NCBI RefSeq assembly: GCF_030519375.1
Contig: NZ_JAUMKB010000008.1
Span: 176,275 to 240,274 of the forward strand
Reading direction: 5' to 3'
Length of the DNA stretch: 64,000 nt
Origin: Mucilaginibacter tolerans
Lineage (GTDB): Bacteria; Bacteroidota; Bacteroidia; Sphingobacteriales; Sphingobacteriaceae
Part shown: positions 11,201 through 17,813 of the stretch, one piece after another
Layout: every line of letters begins with the position of its first letter
Position numbering within the stretch: position 1 is the stretch's first letter
The notes under the pieces: model-generated
Databases searched by the model: none
The model's input: the letters and a program-made list of their open reading frames with translations, nothing else
What the model was told of the DNA's origin: nothing
Program-made: the position numbers and the translations under genes

Positions 11201-11494
11201 AACCCAATTGAATTTCCATTGGCCATTTAGGCTCCTGCTATAGGATGAAGCATGCCGATTAGCCGCCAGCGCCTCTTGCAATGAAGCGTATGGCATTAAA
11301 GTAGCGTGATTGGGTTCTTTATTTATGCCTATGCATTCAGGGTCTTCAATTTCCTTTGGTACGAAAGCGGTATCTTGTTTGGAGAACAGGTGGTTTTCGG
11401 AAACCTGCTGCGCCAATACAGTCAGACAGTTAAAACTTAGAAATGTCAATAGGAAAATGCATCGAATTCTTTTTCCGGGTAAGGTTTTCCGCAT
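8279..11494 (-). CDS. Exported GH2 beta-galactosidase
   Basis: The 1071-residue protein is a five-domain LacZ-like glycoside hydrolase family 2 enzyme that releases beta-linked galactose. From the chosen start the acid/base Glu506 lies in LGNECGSGG and the nucleophile Glu573 in LCEYAHAM. Domains run jelly roll (about 80-260), immunoglobulin-like (260-370), TIM barrel (370-660) and the C-terminal beta-sandwich (about 780-1060). The frame opens at 11527, but ATG 11494 begins a signal peptide with a basic start and hydrophobic core ending LTVLAQQ, and a TAAGTTTG -7 box at 11525-11532 (TTG 18 bases upstream) lies over the longer start. Probably periplasmic. It stands alone. Confidence 0.93.
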   Translation of the reverse strand: MRKTLPGKRIRCIFLLTFLSFNCLTVLAQQVSENHLFSKQDTAFVPKEIEDPECIGINKEPNHATLMPYASLQEALAANRHASSYSRSLNGQWKFNWVDWPQKRPVNFYKTDYDVSTWKEIKVPSCWQLQGYGTPYYSNYTYIFQKDFPRVMSTPSVTYTAYQERNPVGSYRRNFEVPSNWEGRRILVTFDGVDAGFFLWVNGKKVGYSVNSRNAAEFDITNYVKPGNNLIAVEVYRFTTGSYLEDQDMWRLSGIIRNVTLWSSPQEHIRDYFIKTTFDKDFHDAHLLVAAKVKNYSNVAVKSKEIEISLFNGEVMVPGISVKNQIPALQPNEEVTINVDIPVKNPQKWTAETPKLYTTVLTINDGSNKVETLSSRTGFRQIEIKGRVFLVNGVPVKLKGVNRHENWPDDGHAITEEQMIRDIILIKQANCNHVRTCHYSDDPRWYELCDEYGIYLVAEANLESHGAWDEFNEEPRIKAALIERNVANVENFKNHPSVLIWSLGNECGSGGSNFRAILKVIKGIDNTRPTHYQGFGIGTGNPADLDSEMYTSVDDVEKKANDNELTKPFYLCEYAHAMFNSMGSVDIYNELFDKYPTLLGGAIWEWQDQGVYNDRDPNHHITAYGGGFGEYPNDRYFIHKGVVFSDRSPKPHYPELKHAYQWITIKAKDIPNKIFSIKNRYQFISLDGLSAKWTLSENGTDIASGNFNPGNINPGEEKDVKIPYSLKPKAGAEYFLRISFSLASDQLWAPKGYEVAAQQIEIPVAKADANNKIPGGRLTLIDSTGLIKVKGEEFSLEFDKAKGSFYRIEENGENLLRENGGPALHLWRAPHQKDDMWAYEDWDRKGLKELSWTASGLKYAQVSPGVVEIEVNLTGSGRQGFSVYHHVVYTIYANGTINAKNEVNFNDPKLVLARIGVRMLLNKGLDKFDYLGRGPMENYADRKQGSDIAHYFSRVDQQMTGYEKPMECGNHEDVRWANLASEKGQTFTVKADSSFMQVSALPYTDEEMEPVEYKIDLPKSKGTVLVVSHQTLGVGSWGCGPRPLKQYQVYAKPTTFSYQIQLSSKNKINER

Positions 11495-11524
11495 AATCAG
11501 GATGTTATTGGTTTTAAATACTGT

Positions 11525-11553
11525 CAAACTTACATTTTTTCTTGAAAATCCAA
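11525..11553 (-). promoter_or_regulatory. Promoter of the GH2 beta-galactosidase gene
   Basis: On the minus strand TTG (complement of 11551-11553) is followed after 18 bases by TAAGTTTG (complement of 11525-11532), matching the Bacteroidota TTG/TAnnTTTG promoter. The predicted transcript begins about 25 bases before ATG 11494, which supports that start codon over the one at 11527. Confidence 0.55.
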
Positions 11554-11637
11554 CTATGAAAATTTGGCTATTGACTACTCAATTGCAGCAGCACTCTAAT
11601 AAAAGATGAAAAGCTCTTTTATTTAAAGAAATTGTTT

Positions 11638-11645
11638 TATATTTG
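11638..11645 (+). promoter_or_regulatory. -7 box for the Rrf2/truncated haemoglobin pair
   Basis: TATATTTG at 11638-11645 is an exact TAnnTTTG -7 element, 12 bases before ATG 11658. No clear -33 TTG is found at the expected distance, which would fit a promoter that depends on an activator or is tuned by the Rrf2 protein itself. A transcript from here would have a leader of only about 5-8 bases. Confidence 0.45.
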
Positions 11646-11657
11646 TTCCATCAGCGT

Positions 11658-12113
11658 ATGGGAATTTTTTCAAAAACTTGTGAATATGCTATGCGGGCAG
11701 TTTTTTTCATTGCCCACAAAACAGCCGGAGGCGGCCGAGTTGGCATAAAGGAGGTTGCCCTTGGGATAGATTCACCCGAACACTTTTTGGCCAAAATATT
11801 ACAGGATTTGAGCAGACGTGGCGTGATTCAGTCAGCCAAAGGGCCCAATGGCGGTTTTTATGTGGATGAAGTGATATTGAATATGCCGCTGGCATCAATA
11901 GTAGAGGCGGTGGATGGCAGTGATATATTTACCGGATGTGGTTTAGGCCTGGAATATTGCTCTGAAGAAAATCCCTGCCCCATACATCATGAATTTAAGG
12001 CTATCCGTAACCAGATTCAGGATCTGCTGAAGACGACAAAAATAGGTGGGTTTAATAAAGAATTGAACATGGGAATAGCAGTGTTGAAGAAGCAAAAAAA
12101 TTTACCTCAATAA
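11658..12113 (+). CDS. Rrf2-family transcriptional regulator, probable Fe-S sensor
   Basis: The 151-residue protein is a winged-helix regulator of the Rrf2 group (IscR, NsrR, RsrR). MGIFSKTCEYAMRAVFFIA is the typical N-terminal helix and KGPNGGFYV the wing. Three cysteines near residues 94-107 (spacing C-x6-C-x5-C) match the cluster-binding loop of NsrR/IscR-like members, so an Fe-S cluster sensing nitric oxide or redox state is likely. ATG 11658 is preferred to the upstream 11643 because family members start with this MGIFSK-like segment. The next gene, a truncated haemoglobin 29 bases away, strongly suggests a nitrosative-stress role. Confidence 0.9.
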   Translation: MGIFSKTCEYAMRAVFFIAHKTAGGGRVGIKEVALGIDSPEHFLAKILQDLSRRGVIQSAKGPNGGFYVDEVILNMPLASIVEAVDGSDIFTGCGLGLEYCSEENPCPIHHEFKAIRNQIQDLLKTTKIGGFNKELNMGIAVLKKQKNLPQ

Positions 12114-12142
12114 CGGAAACAAGGTGTTTACATAATAATTTA

Positions 12143-12529
12143 ATGATAAAAGATATAACAGGTTTGGAAGATATACAGCTCTTCGTAGATGAGTTTTATG
12201 GCAAAGTGCGAGAGGATGATTTGATCGGTCCTGTTTTCGCAGATGTAATTGCAGATTGGCAGCCACATTTAGAGAAAATGTATGCTTTTTGGAATGCTGT
12301 ACTATTTGGGGAACCCGGATTTAAAGGTAATCCATTTGCAAAACACGCACCTTTACCCATCGCTGGAGAGCATTTTGGCAGATGGCTGGAACTATTTGCC
12401 GAAACGATTGATGAACATTTTATCGGCTCAATCGCTGAGCAGGCAAAGCAGAAGGCCGGCTTAATGGCTGCAATGTTTATGAATAAGCTGGATAGGATGA
12501 GAAATGGGTCAAGCCATGTAATAGTTTAA
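12143..12529 (+). CDS. Group III truncated haemoglobin
   Basis: The 128-residue haem protein belongs to the truncated haemoglobin family, group III by its pattern: FVDEFYGKVREDDLIGPVF at the start, KMYAFWNAVLFG in the middle, then a histidine in KHAPLPI and the EHFGRWLELF helix. Group III members are small cytoplasmic haem proteins linked to nitric oxide or oxygen chemistry, mainly known from Campylobacter. The gene lies 29 bases after the Rrf2 regulator and is probably its regulated partner. No terminator lies between them; one follows at 12635. The exact ligand chemistry cannot be read from sequence. Confidence 0.9.
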   Translation: MIKDITGLEDIQLFVDEFYGKVREDDLIGPVFADVIADWQPHLEKMYAFWNAVLFGEPGFKGNPFAKHAPLPIAGEHFGRWLELFAETIDEHFIGSIAEQAKQKAGLMAAMFMNKLDRMRNGSSHVIV

Positions 12530-12634
12530 AAGGTATTAAAATCATATTGCGGACAGCTCACTTTATATTTATTGTTCAATAAAATGCCGAAGGTTTAGCT
12601 CTCCTTAGAAAAGCAATATATCAATCATTATACT

Positions 12635-12666
12635 CCGGCATCCTTAACTGGATGCCGGTTTTTTTA
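12635..12666 (+). terminator. Terminator after the truncated haemoglobin gene
   Basis: CCGGCATCC (12635-12643) and GGATGCCGG (12650-12658) form a nine-base perfect stem with a six-base loop, followed by seven T residues. It ends the Rrf2/haemoglobin transcript and insulates the ArsR promoter that follows. Confidence 0.9.
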
Positions 12667-12713
12667 ATTTGCTGCATACCGTAAATGCCAGGCATAAAAT
12701 TTTCTTAAAAAAA

Positions 12714-12760
12714 TTTGCGTAGTTAAATGACTACATTTATATTTGTAGTCAAATAGCTAC
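12714..12760 (+). promoter_or_regulatory. ArsR promoter with two overlapping dyad operators
   Basis: TTTG (12714-12717), a 20-base spacer and TATATTTG (12738-12745) form a textbook Bacteroidota promoter. Two similar dyads overlap it: GTAGT-n6-ACTAC at 12719-12734, between the -33 and -7 boxes, and GTAG-n8-CTAC at 12745-12760, over the likely transcription start. Their centres are 26 bases apart. ArsR-family dimers usually bind such short dyads, so binding here would block RNA polymerase and make the ArsR gene at 12764 self-repressing. That regulatory reading is inference from position. Confidence 0.72.
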
Positions 12761-12763
12761 ATA

Positions 12764-13087
12764 ATGAATTTAAGAAGAGATGTATTTCAAGCCATAGCCG
12801 ACCCTACAAGGCGGGCCATATTGCTATTGGTTGCTTCGCAATCACTTACGGCAGGCGCTATAGCAGCAAATTTTGACACTGCCCGGCCTACAGTTTCTAA
12901 ACACCTTCAAATACTCACCGAGTGCGAATTGCTCGAGCAGCAACAAACCGGCAGGGAAATTCACTATCATATTAACGCAAAAAAAATGAAAGAAGTAGCC
13001 GACTTTATCGAGCCGTTCCGCAGGATGTGGGATGACCGATTCAACAAACTGGAAGATATCATGAAAAATTATAAACCAAAAAAATAA
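12764..13087 (+). CDS. ArsR-family winged-helix repressor
   Basis: The 107-residue protein has the ArsR winged helix: [17 protein letters not shown] at residues 6-22, recognition helix [19 protein letters not shown] at about 43-61 and a wing ending HYHINAKK. There is no metal-binding CxC in the recognition helix, so it belongs to the non-metal, SdpR-like subgroup that is often paired with SRPBCC proteins. The ATG is four bases after the downstream operator dyad. It heads a five-gene run (SRPBCC, methyltransferase, DoxX, DUF4256) with gaps of 6-20 bases, which it probably represses together with itself. The inducer is unknown. Confidence 0.9.
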   Translation: MNLRRDVFQAIADPTRRAILLLVASQSLTAGAIAANFDTARPTVSKHLQILTECELLEQQQTGREIHYHINAKKMKEVADFIEPFRRMWDDRFNKLEDIMKNYKPKK

Positions 13088-13093
13088 GAAATC

Positions 13094-13561
13094 ATGGAAC
13101 TGAAGACCAAGATTAATGCCGAAGACGGCAAACAGGAAATGGTAATAACGAGAGAGTTTAATTTACCGGTGGATTTACTTTTCAAAGCTTTTTCGGAGCC
13201 TGAACTGATAGAGCAATGGATGGGGACTAAAGTGCTTAGGTTTGAGGGGAAAAAGCACGGCAGTTACCAGATAGAAACAAGAGATCCAAAGGGGAATGTG
13301 GCATTTAAGGCTGATGGGACATTTCATGAGTTTAAACAGAACGAAAAGATCACCCGTACATTTGAGATGGCCAATACGCCCTTTGGCGTGCAACTGGAGA
13401 TATGCAAATTTGAGCCAATTGATGACGATACCTGCAAATTGAATATGCATGTGATCTACGAATCTGTTACCCAACGTGACGAGGTGCTGAAACTGCCTTT
13501 TGCACAAGGCATCAACTGGGCGCATAGCCGCTTAGAAGAAATTATGAGCAAATTAAAATAA
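13094..13561 (+). CDS. SRPBCC/AHSA1-domain protein
   Basis: The 155-residue protein has the START-like helix-grip fold of the AHSA1 family: MVITREFNLPVDLLFKAFSEPELIEQWMG at the start and a C-terminal helix ending LEEIMSKLK, which together form a hydrophobic cavity. Such proteins bind small hydrophobic ligands, but their targets are generally unknown. The gene is six bases after the ArsR regulator, a pairing common in soil bacteria, and six bases before the methyltransferase, so translational coupling is likely. A second AHSA1 protein lies at 46840, unrelated in context. Confidence 0.87.
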   Translation: MELKTKINAEDGKQEMVITREFNLPVDLLFKAFSEPELIEQWMGTKVLRFEGKKHGSYQIETRDPKGNVAFKADGTFHEFKQNEKITRTFEMANTPFGVQLEICKFEPIDDDTCKLNMHVIYESVTQRDEVLKLPFAQGINWAHSRLEEIMSKLK

Positions 13562-13567
13562 TGTAAC

Positions 13568-14401
13568 GTGAACAAACCGGATAATACAGCAGTACGAACA
13601 GCTTTATGGCGGGGATTGCACACGCAAGTGGACGCAAAGCCATATATAATTGAGGACGAAGTCGGGCTAAAACTAGTGGCTCCTGAGGATGGCTGGCAGG
13701 AGCGCCCTGACATGAAATATACTGCCCGCCTCCGTGCGTCTATTGTGGCGCGTGCTCGGTTTATTGAGGATCTGATTATTGAGCAAAGCAGGCAAAGCAT
13801 TGGTCAATATATTATTCTTGGTGCAGGGCTAGATACCTTTGCCCAGCGCAGGACTGATATTGCATCCAAACTCCAAATTTATGAGATCGACCAGCCCGAC
13901 ACCCTGGCCTGGAAACAGCAGCGATTAGCAGAACTTGGTTTTGGTATGCCGGATCACCTGCATTTTGTACCTGTTGATTTTGAGATTTCTTTCTGGTGGG
14001 AAGAATTATTAAAGACAGGATTCGATGCTAATACACCTGCTGTTGTTGCCTGCACCGGGGTTAGTCTATACCTCACTAAAGAAGCTATTGTTACTACCCT
14101 AAAGCAAATCGCAGCGCTTGTAGCGGGTTCGACACTAGCGATGACATTTTATTTGCCAATAGAGCTGCTTGACAAACAAGACCAAGCCATGCAAGAAATG
14201 GCCGAGAAGGGTGCACGCACATCTGGAACACCGTTCGTCAGTTTTTTTGCTCCGGATGAGGTATTAACCATGGCTAAAGACGCAGGCTTTAAGGATGCGA
14301 AAATCATATCAACCAAAGATATGGAGCAATATTATTTTAATGACAGAACCGACGGCCTGATGCCGGCAAGTGGAGAACTATTCCTGTTAGCGACAACATA
14401 A
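13568..14401 (+). CDS. Class I SAM-dependent methyltransferase (leucine carboxyl methyltransferase-like)
   Basis: The 277-residue protein fits the LCM/PPM1-like bacterial methyltransferases. TARLRASIVARARFIEDLI near residue 53 and the SAM-binding stretch YIILGAGLDTFAQR near residue 78 are the family hallmarks, with acidic YEIDQPDT following. These enzymes methylate carboxyl groups or small molecules; the substrate here is unknown. The start is GTG at 13568, six bases after the preceding stop; no ATG lies closer. It is the third gene of the ArsR-led operon, and 20 bases separate it from the DoxX gene. Confidence 0.85.
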   Translation: MNKPDNTAVRTALWRGLHTQVDAKPYIIEDEVGLKLVAPEDGWQERPDMKYTARLRASIVARARFIEDLIIEQSRQSIGQYIILGAGLDTFAQRRTDIASKLQIYEIDQPDTLAWKQQRLAELGFGMPDHLHFVPVDFEISFWWEELLKTGFDANTPAVVACTGVSLYLTKEAIVTTLKQIAALVAGSTLAMTFYLPIELLDKQDQAMQEMAEKGARTSGTPFVSFFAPDEVLTMAKDAGFKDAKIISTKDMEQYYFNDRTDGLMPASGELFLLATT

Positions 14402-14421
14402 AACCAATTTAAAACCAACAC

Positions 14422-14805
14422 ATGATGGAAAAGAGAAAATTAATATGGTATTGGATAATCACAATTCTATTATCCTTTTGTATTTTTTCGGGCGGACTGG
14501 CCCAGGCTTTACAAGTGCAAGGAGTAGTGCAAGGTTTTAAACCCTTGGGATACCCAACTTATTTTATTTCGGTCATCGGCGTCTGGAAGGTATTAGGCAT
14601 AATTGCAATACTTATTCCGGGATTTAAACTACTTAAGGAGTGGGCCTATGCAGGCATATTTTTTACTATGACGGGTGCCGTGATTTCGCATATTGCTAGC
14701 AATGATATTCATGCACAAATAATTGCCCCGATTGTATTGGCTATTTTTACGGTGTTGTCCTGGTATTTGAGACCAGCCGATAGAAAAATCAGCGCAGTTA
14801 ATTAA
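14422..14805 (+). CDS. DoxX-like four-helix membrane protein
   Basis: The 127-residue protein has four predicted membrane helices (about residues 9-29, 47-70, 74-94 and 97-116) and the DoxX-like pattern KVLGIIAILIPGFKLLKEWAYAG in the middle. DoxX-like proteins sit in the inner membrane and are often encoded with ArsR and SRPBCC genes; a redox or detoxification role is suggested for relatives but not proven. Two adjacent ATGs at 14422 and 14425 could both serve. It precedes the DUF4256 gene by nine bases. Confidence 0.82.
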   Translation: MMEKRKLIWYWIITILLSFCIFSGGLAQALQVQGVVQGFKPLGYPTYFISVIGVWKVLGIIAILIPGFKLLKEWAYAGIFFTMTGAVISHIASNDIHAQIIAPIVLAIFTVLSWYLRPADRKISAVN

Positions 14806-14814
14806 GAGAGTATT

Positions 14815-15378
14815 ATGAGTAATAAAAAGGAACGATCATTAGAACAACGTCAGGAACTACTCCATGTACTGCACATGCGGTTTGAAAAAAACATGCACCG
14901 CCATAAAGGCCTTGAATGGGCCAAGGTACAAGCAAGACTGGACGCTAATCCTGAAAAAATGTGGTCACTTGATGATATGGAAATAACAGGAGGCGAACCG
15001 GATGTTGTCGGCTATGATAAAAATACGGGCGAGTACATCTTTTATGATTGTTCTGCGGAAAGCCCTAAAGGACGTAGGAGTGTTTGTTACGACCACGAAG
15101 CTTTGAAATCGAGAAAGGAATACAAACCGGCGAACAGCGCCATTAACTTGGCTTCGGAAATGGGCATTGAAATTCTGACAGAAGCGCAATACCGGGAGCT
15201 GCAGCAATTAGGTAATTTCGACCTGAAAACATCAAGCTGGGTAAAAACGCCTGATAAGATCAGGAAACTTGGCGGGGGGCTTTTTTGTGACCGCCGGTAT
15301 GATACCGTTTTTGTTTATCATAACGGGGCCGAATCTTATTATGCTGCAAGGGGCTTTCGTGGCTGTTTGCGGGTGTGA
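14815..15378 (+). CDS. DUF4256 family protein
   Basis: The 187-residue soluble protein matches the DUF4256 family over its full length. Recognisable blocks are HKGLEWAKVQARLDANPEK near residue 24, the DCSAESPKGRRSVCYDHEAL block near residue 77 and the C-terminal GLFCDRRYDTVFVYHNGAES block. It has no signal peptide or membrane helix. Its biochemical role is not known. It is the last gene of the ArsR-led operon, nine bases after DoxX; homologues often appear in the same company, so it likely shares the unknown stress response of that operon. Confidence 0.85.
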   Translation: MSNKKERSLEQRQELLHVLHMRFEKNMHRHKGLEWAKVQARLDANPEKMWSLDDMEITGGEPDVVGYDKNTGEYIFYDCSAESPKGRRSVCYDHEALKSRKEYKPANSAINLASEMGIEILTEAQYRELQQLGNFDLKTSSWVKTPDKIRKLGGGLFCDRRYDTVFVYHNGAESYYAARGFRGCLRV

Positions 15379-15429
15379 CGAAATAATTGCACAATAATTT
15401 TAATTTTACATTCAACAAAAACCTGTAGT

Positions 15430-16008
15430 ATGAATCCTAAAGTTGATTGGTTTTTTGACAAAGCCACACAGTGGCAGGAAGAGTATGAAAAACTGAGAAT
15501 AATCTGCCTTGATTGCGGACTGACCGAAGAGTTAAAGTGGGGCCAGCCCTGTTATACTTTGAATAATGCCAACATCGTGCTGATACATGGCTTTAAAGAA
15601 TACTGTGCACTGCTGCTTTTTAAGGGCGCATTACTAAAGGATCCCAGCGGTATTTTGATTCAACAAACGGAGAATGTGCAATCACCGCGGCAGATACGAT
15701 TTAGTTCGGCAACAGAGATAGTGAAACTGGAGCCTATCCTGAAAGATTATATTTACGAAGCTATTGATGTAGAAAAGGCTGGGTTGAAGGTGGAGTTGAA
15801 AAAGACGGCCGACTTTGCCGTTCCTGAAGAATTTAAAAACAAGTTGGACGGAAGCCCGGCCCTGAGGGCTGCCTTTGAAGCTTTAACTCCTGGAAGACAA
15901 AGAAACTACCTGTTCCATTTCTCAAAACCCAAATTAATTAAAACCCGCGAGGAAAGAGTTGAAAAAGCCATACCGCTAATTTTGAGTGGGAAGGGGTTGG
16001 ATGATTGA
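15430..16008 (+). CDS. YdeI-like DUF1801/OmdA-domain protein
   Basis: The 192-residue protein has an N-terminal DUF1801 fold (EELKWGQPCYTLNNANIVLIHGFKEY, about residues 36-61, and ALLLFKGALLKDP) and a C-terminal OmdA/YdeI helical part with GRQRNYLFHFSKPK and KTREERVEKAIPLILSGKG. YdeI of B. subtilis and its relatives are small cytoplasmic proteins linked to stress and antimicrobial peptide resistance; the mechanism is not settled. A 51-base gap from the DUF4256 stop leaves open whether it is part of that operon or has its own promoter. Confidence 0.82.
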   Translation: MNPKVDWFFDKATQWQEEYEKLRIICLDCGLTEELKWGQPCYTLNNANIVLIHGFKEYCALLLFKGALLKDPSGILIQQTENVQSPRQIRFSSATEIVKLEPILKDYIYEAIDVEKAGLKVELKKTADFAVPEEFKNKLDGSPALRAAFEALTPGRQRNYLFHFSKPKLIKTREERVEKAIPLILSGKGLDD

Positions 16009-16146
16009 GTAGCTGTTACATTTAAGGATTATCGAGCGATTATATCCCCGGAATAAGACTTATAAAAAAAATAGCATTAATTTTAGTGCTATCATTAAGC
16101 ATACAGTCTGCTATCAACAAGTTAATAATCTAAATTGGGTTCCTAT

Positions 16147-16953
16147 ATGAAACGATATATTTTAGCTCTCTTCTTATTACTCTCTTTTTCAGCTTATTCG
16201 CAAAACGCCATTGATCATTACAAATATGTTGTGGTGCCCGAGCGGTTTAGTTTCCTTAAGGAAAATGATCAGTATTCATTAAATAGCCTGACTAAGGCGC
16301 TTTTAGAGGACAAAGGTTTTACGGTATACTTTGATGATAATGAATTGCCCACTGAAGTGGCTAATAATAAGTGCCAGGCATTGAGTGCAGACGTATTGGA
16401 AAAAAGTGGAATGTTTACCACCGGCCTGACACTGTTATTAAAAGATTGCCGGGGAAATATTGTTTTCAAAAGTAAAGAAGGCAAAAGCCGTGAGAAAGAT
16501 TATAGAGTTGCTTACAATAGTGCTTTAAGGGATGCTTTTACTTCTTTGAATAAAGTTTCGTATGCTGCCAATACAGAATCAACCAAGGAGCCAGCCCAGC
16601 CAATACCCACACCTGCTTCGGAGTCGCCTGCAAAATCAACAGGAGCAGTAACTAGTCAGCCGGCCCAGCCAATGACTGCAACACCTGTTTCAGAAACATC
16701 TGTAAAATCAACGGCTGTCGAAACCAATCAATCAGCAGGAACTTTATATGCCCAGGTGATCGCTAACGGGTATCAATTAATTGACACTACACCGAAAATA
16801 GTTTTAACCCTTTTGAAAACCTCGGAAGAGAATTTTTTTATGGCGAGTAGTGCTACTACTAACGGAATAGTCATAAAAAAGGGCGAAAATTGGTTTTTCG
16901 AATACTATAAGGATGGTAAGCTTATTTCTGAAAAATTACCGGTCAAATTTTAA
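16147..16953 (+). CDS. Secreted protein of unknown function with Pro/Thr/Ser linker
   Basis: I do not recognise a family. The 268-residue product starts with a clear signal peptide (MKRYILALFLLLSFSAYSQN); ATG 16147 is used rather than the TTG-opened frame at 16135. Residues 20-140 form a small mixed domain, followed by a linker rich in Pro, Thr, Ser and Ala (about 147-200) containing two similar blocks around PAQPIPTPASESPAKST and PAQPMTATPVSETSVKST. A second small beta-rich domain of about 65 residues ends the protein. It is probably anchored or free in the periplasm. Its downstream neighbour is convergent. Confidence 0.7.
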   Translation: MKRYILALFLLLSFSAYSQNAIDHYKYVVVPERFSFLKENDQYSLNSLTKALLEDKGFTVYFDDNELPTEVANNKCQALSADVLEKSGMFTTGLTLLLKDCRGNIVFKSKEGKSREKDYRVAYNSALRDAFTSLNKVSYAANTESTKEPAQPIPTPASESPAKSTGAVTSQPAQPMTATPVSETSVKSTAVETNQSAGTLYAQVIANGYQLIDTTPKIVLTLLKTSEENFFMASSATTNGIVIKKGENWFFEYYKDGKLISEKLPVKF

Positions 16954-17015
16954 CGCGGTCATTGTTGGTGTTGTCAGGAGACTATATTCCTGTTAGACCA
17001 TGTTCTTATTTGAAC

Positions 17016-17032
17016 TTAAGTGTGACACTTAA
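17016..17032. promoter_or_regulatory. Perfect 17-bp dyad between convergent genes
   Basis: TTAAGTGT (17016-17023), a single central G and ACACTTAA (17025-17032) form a perfect palindrome. A one-base loop cannot make an RNA hairpin of use, so this is more likely a protein-binding site. The half-site is the same as the TTAAGTGT repeats upstream of araB and before the arabinose symporter, but here the arms are closer. It lies 62 bases after a stop and inside a convergent gap, where no promoter is expected. Confidence 0.45.
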
Positions 17033-17055
17033 AATGGCGGAATAAAAGCGTAATT

Positions 17056-17727
17056 TCAGACTTCCGACTTCCTTTTCACCATTTCACTGATCCATATCGG
17101 CGCAAATGGCGATGTACAGCCTTTTGATACTGGATAATCGCGGTATATCCCCAACCGCTCGCCTATGGCTATGGCCCGATCGCGGTAGACGGGAAAGTTT
17201 ATCCCTATTTGCGCGAGTGCGGAGTTCATCGTCCATTGTATCTCGGGAGGAGAGCCCGGCATTTCAGATTCGATGCGGTCAAGCAGGGCAGGCATATCCA
17301 AACCTTCAGGACTTCTTGCTATCCGCCCGCTGGTGAGGCTCCAGCCTAAGCGGGCGCACATTACATCATCTGATTCAAGCCATTGCTGACGCAATTGTTC
17401 TTTGTCGGGGCGTTCCTTAATCACATAGTTGTACAGCCAGTCTATCACCTGAGCAAAGCGTTCGGAACAAACCATTCTCTCTAAATCGGCAGCCGACAAT
17501 CGTTTGGGCACTATGATGAGCGTAGCCAGGAATCTCGCTTCGATGTTGCCGGTCTCCCATAAAGCGAGAGCCAGCTCATGATCGGTTTTTATTTTTTGGC
17601 TCAATGTCCGGATGTCCCCCATTCTCACGCCGAACTGATTGTCGTGGGCTCCATACTTTGTATTATGCCGGCGCATCGTCTCATTCCCGAGCGACTCAAG
17701 CCTTGCAAGTATTTCTTCTGCAGTCAT
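17056..17727 (-). CDS. AlkD-like DNA alkylation repair protein
   Basis: The 223-residue protein is all-helical with HEAT-like repeats and matches the DNA alkylation repair (AlkC/AlkD) family: GVRMGDIRTLSQKIK at residues 33-47, the LALALWETGNIEARFLATLI block at about 53-72 and the VMCARLGWSLTSGRIA block. AlkD enzymes excise bulky or cationic N3- and N7-alkylated purines without base flipping. This subgroup is shorter than classical AlkD and often catalytically uncertain, so glycosylase activity is not assured. The gene stands alone between a convergent gene and a same-strand regulator gene 87 bases away. Confidence 0.82.
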   Translation of the reverse strand: MTAEEILARLESLGNETMRRHNTKYGAHDNQFGVRMGDIRTLSQKIKTDHELALALWETGNIEARFLATLIIVPKRLSAADLERMVCSERFAQVIDWLYNYVIKERPDKEQLRQQWLESDDVMCARLGWSLTSGRIARSPEGLDMPALLDRIESEMPGSPPEIQWTMNSALAQIGINFPVYRDRAIAIGERLGIYRDYPVSKGCTSPFAPIWISEMVKRKSEV

Positions 17728-17813
17728 GATAATTTGGTTGCGTTTGATCTCCCTAAATTAATGGATTGAAAAAATATTTTATGCGATATTATTATATTGA
17801 GCTCGCATGGGCA

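Noticed and set aside
11494..11527. Upstream start at 11527 for the beta-galactosidase
   Set aside because: The extension overlaps the -7 box and would put 11 residues in front of a complete signal peptide.
17016..17032. Terminator between the secreted protein and the AlkD-like gene
   Set aside because: The dyad has a one-base centre and no T-tract, so a useful RNA hairpin is unlikely; a protein site is favoured.
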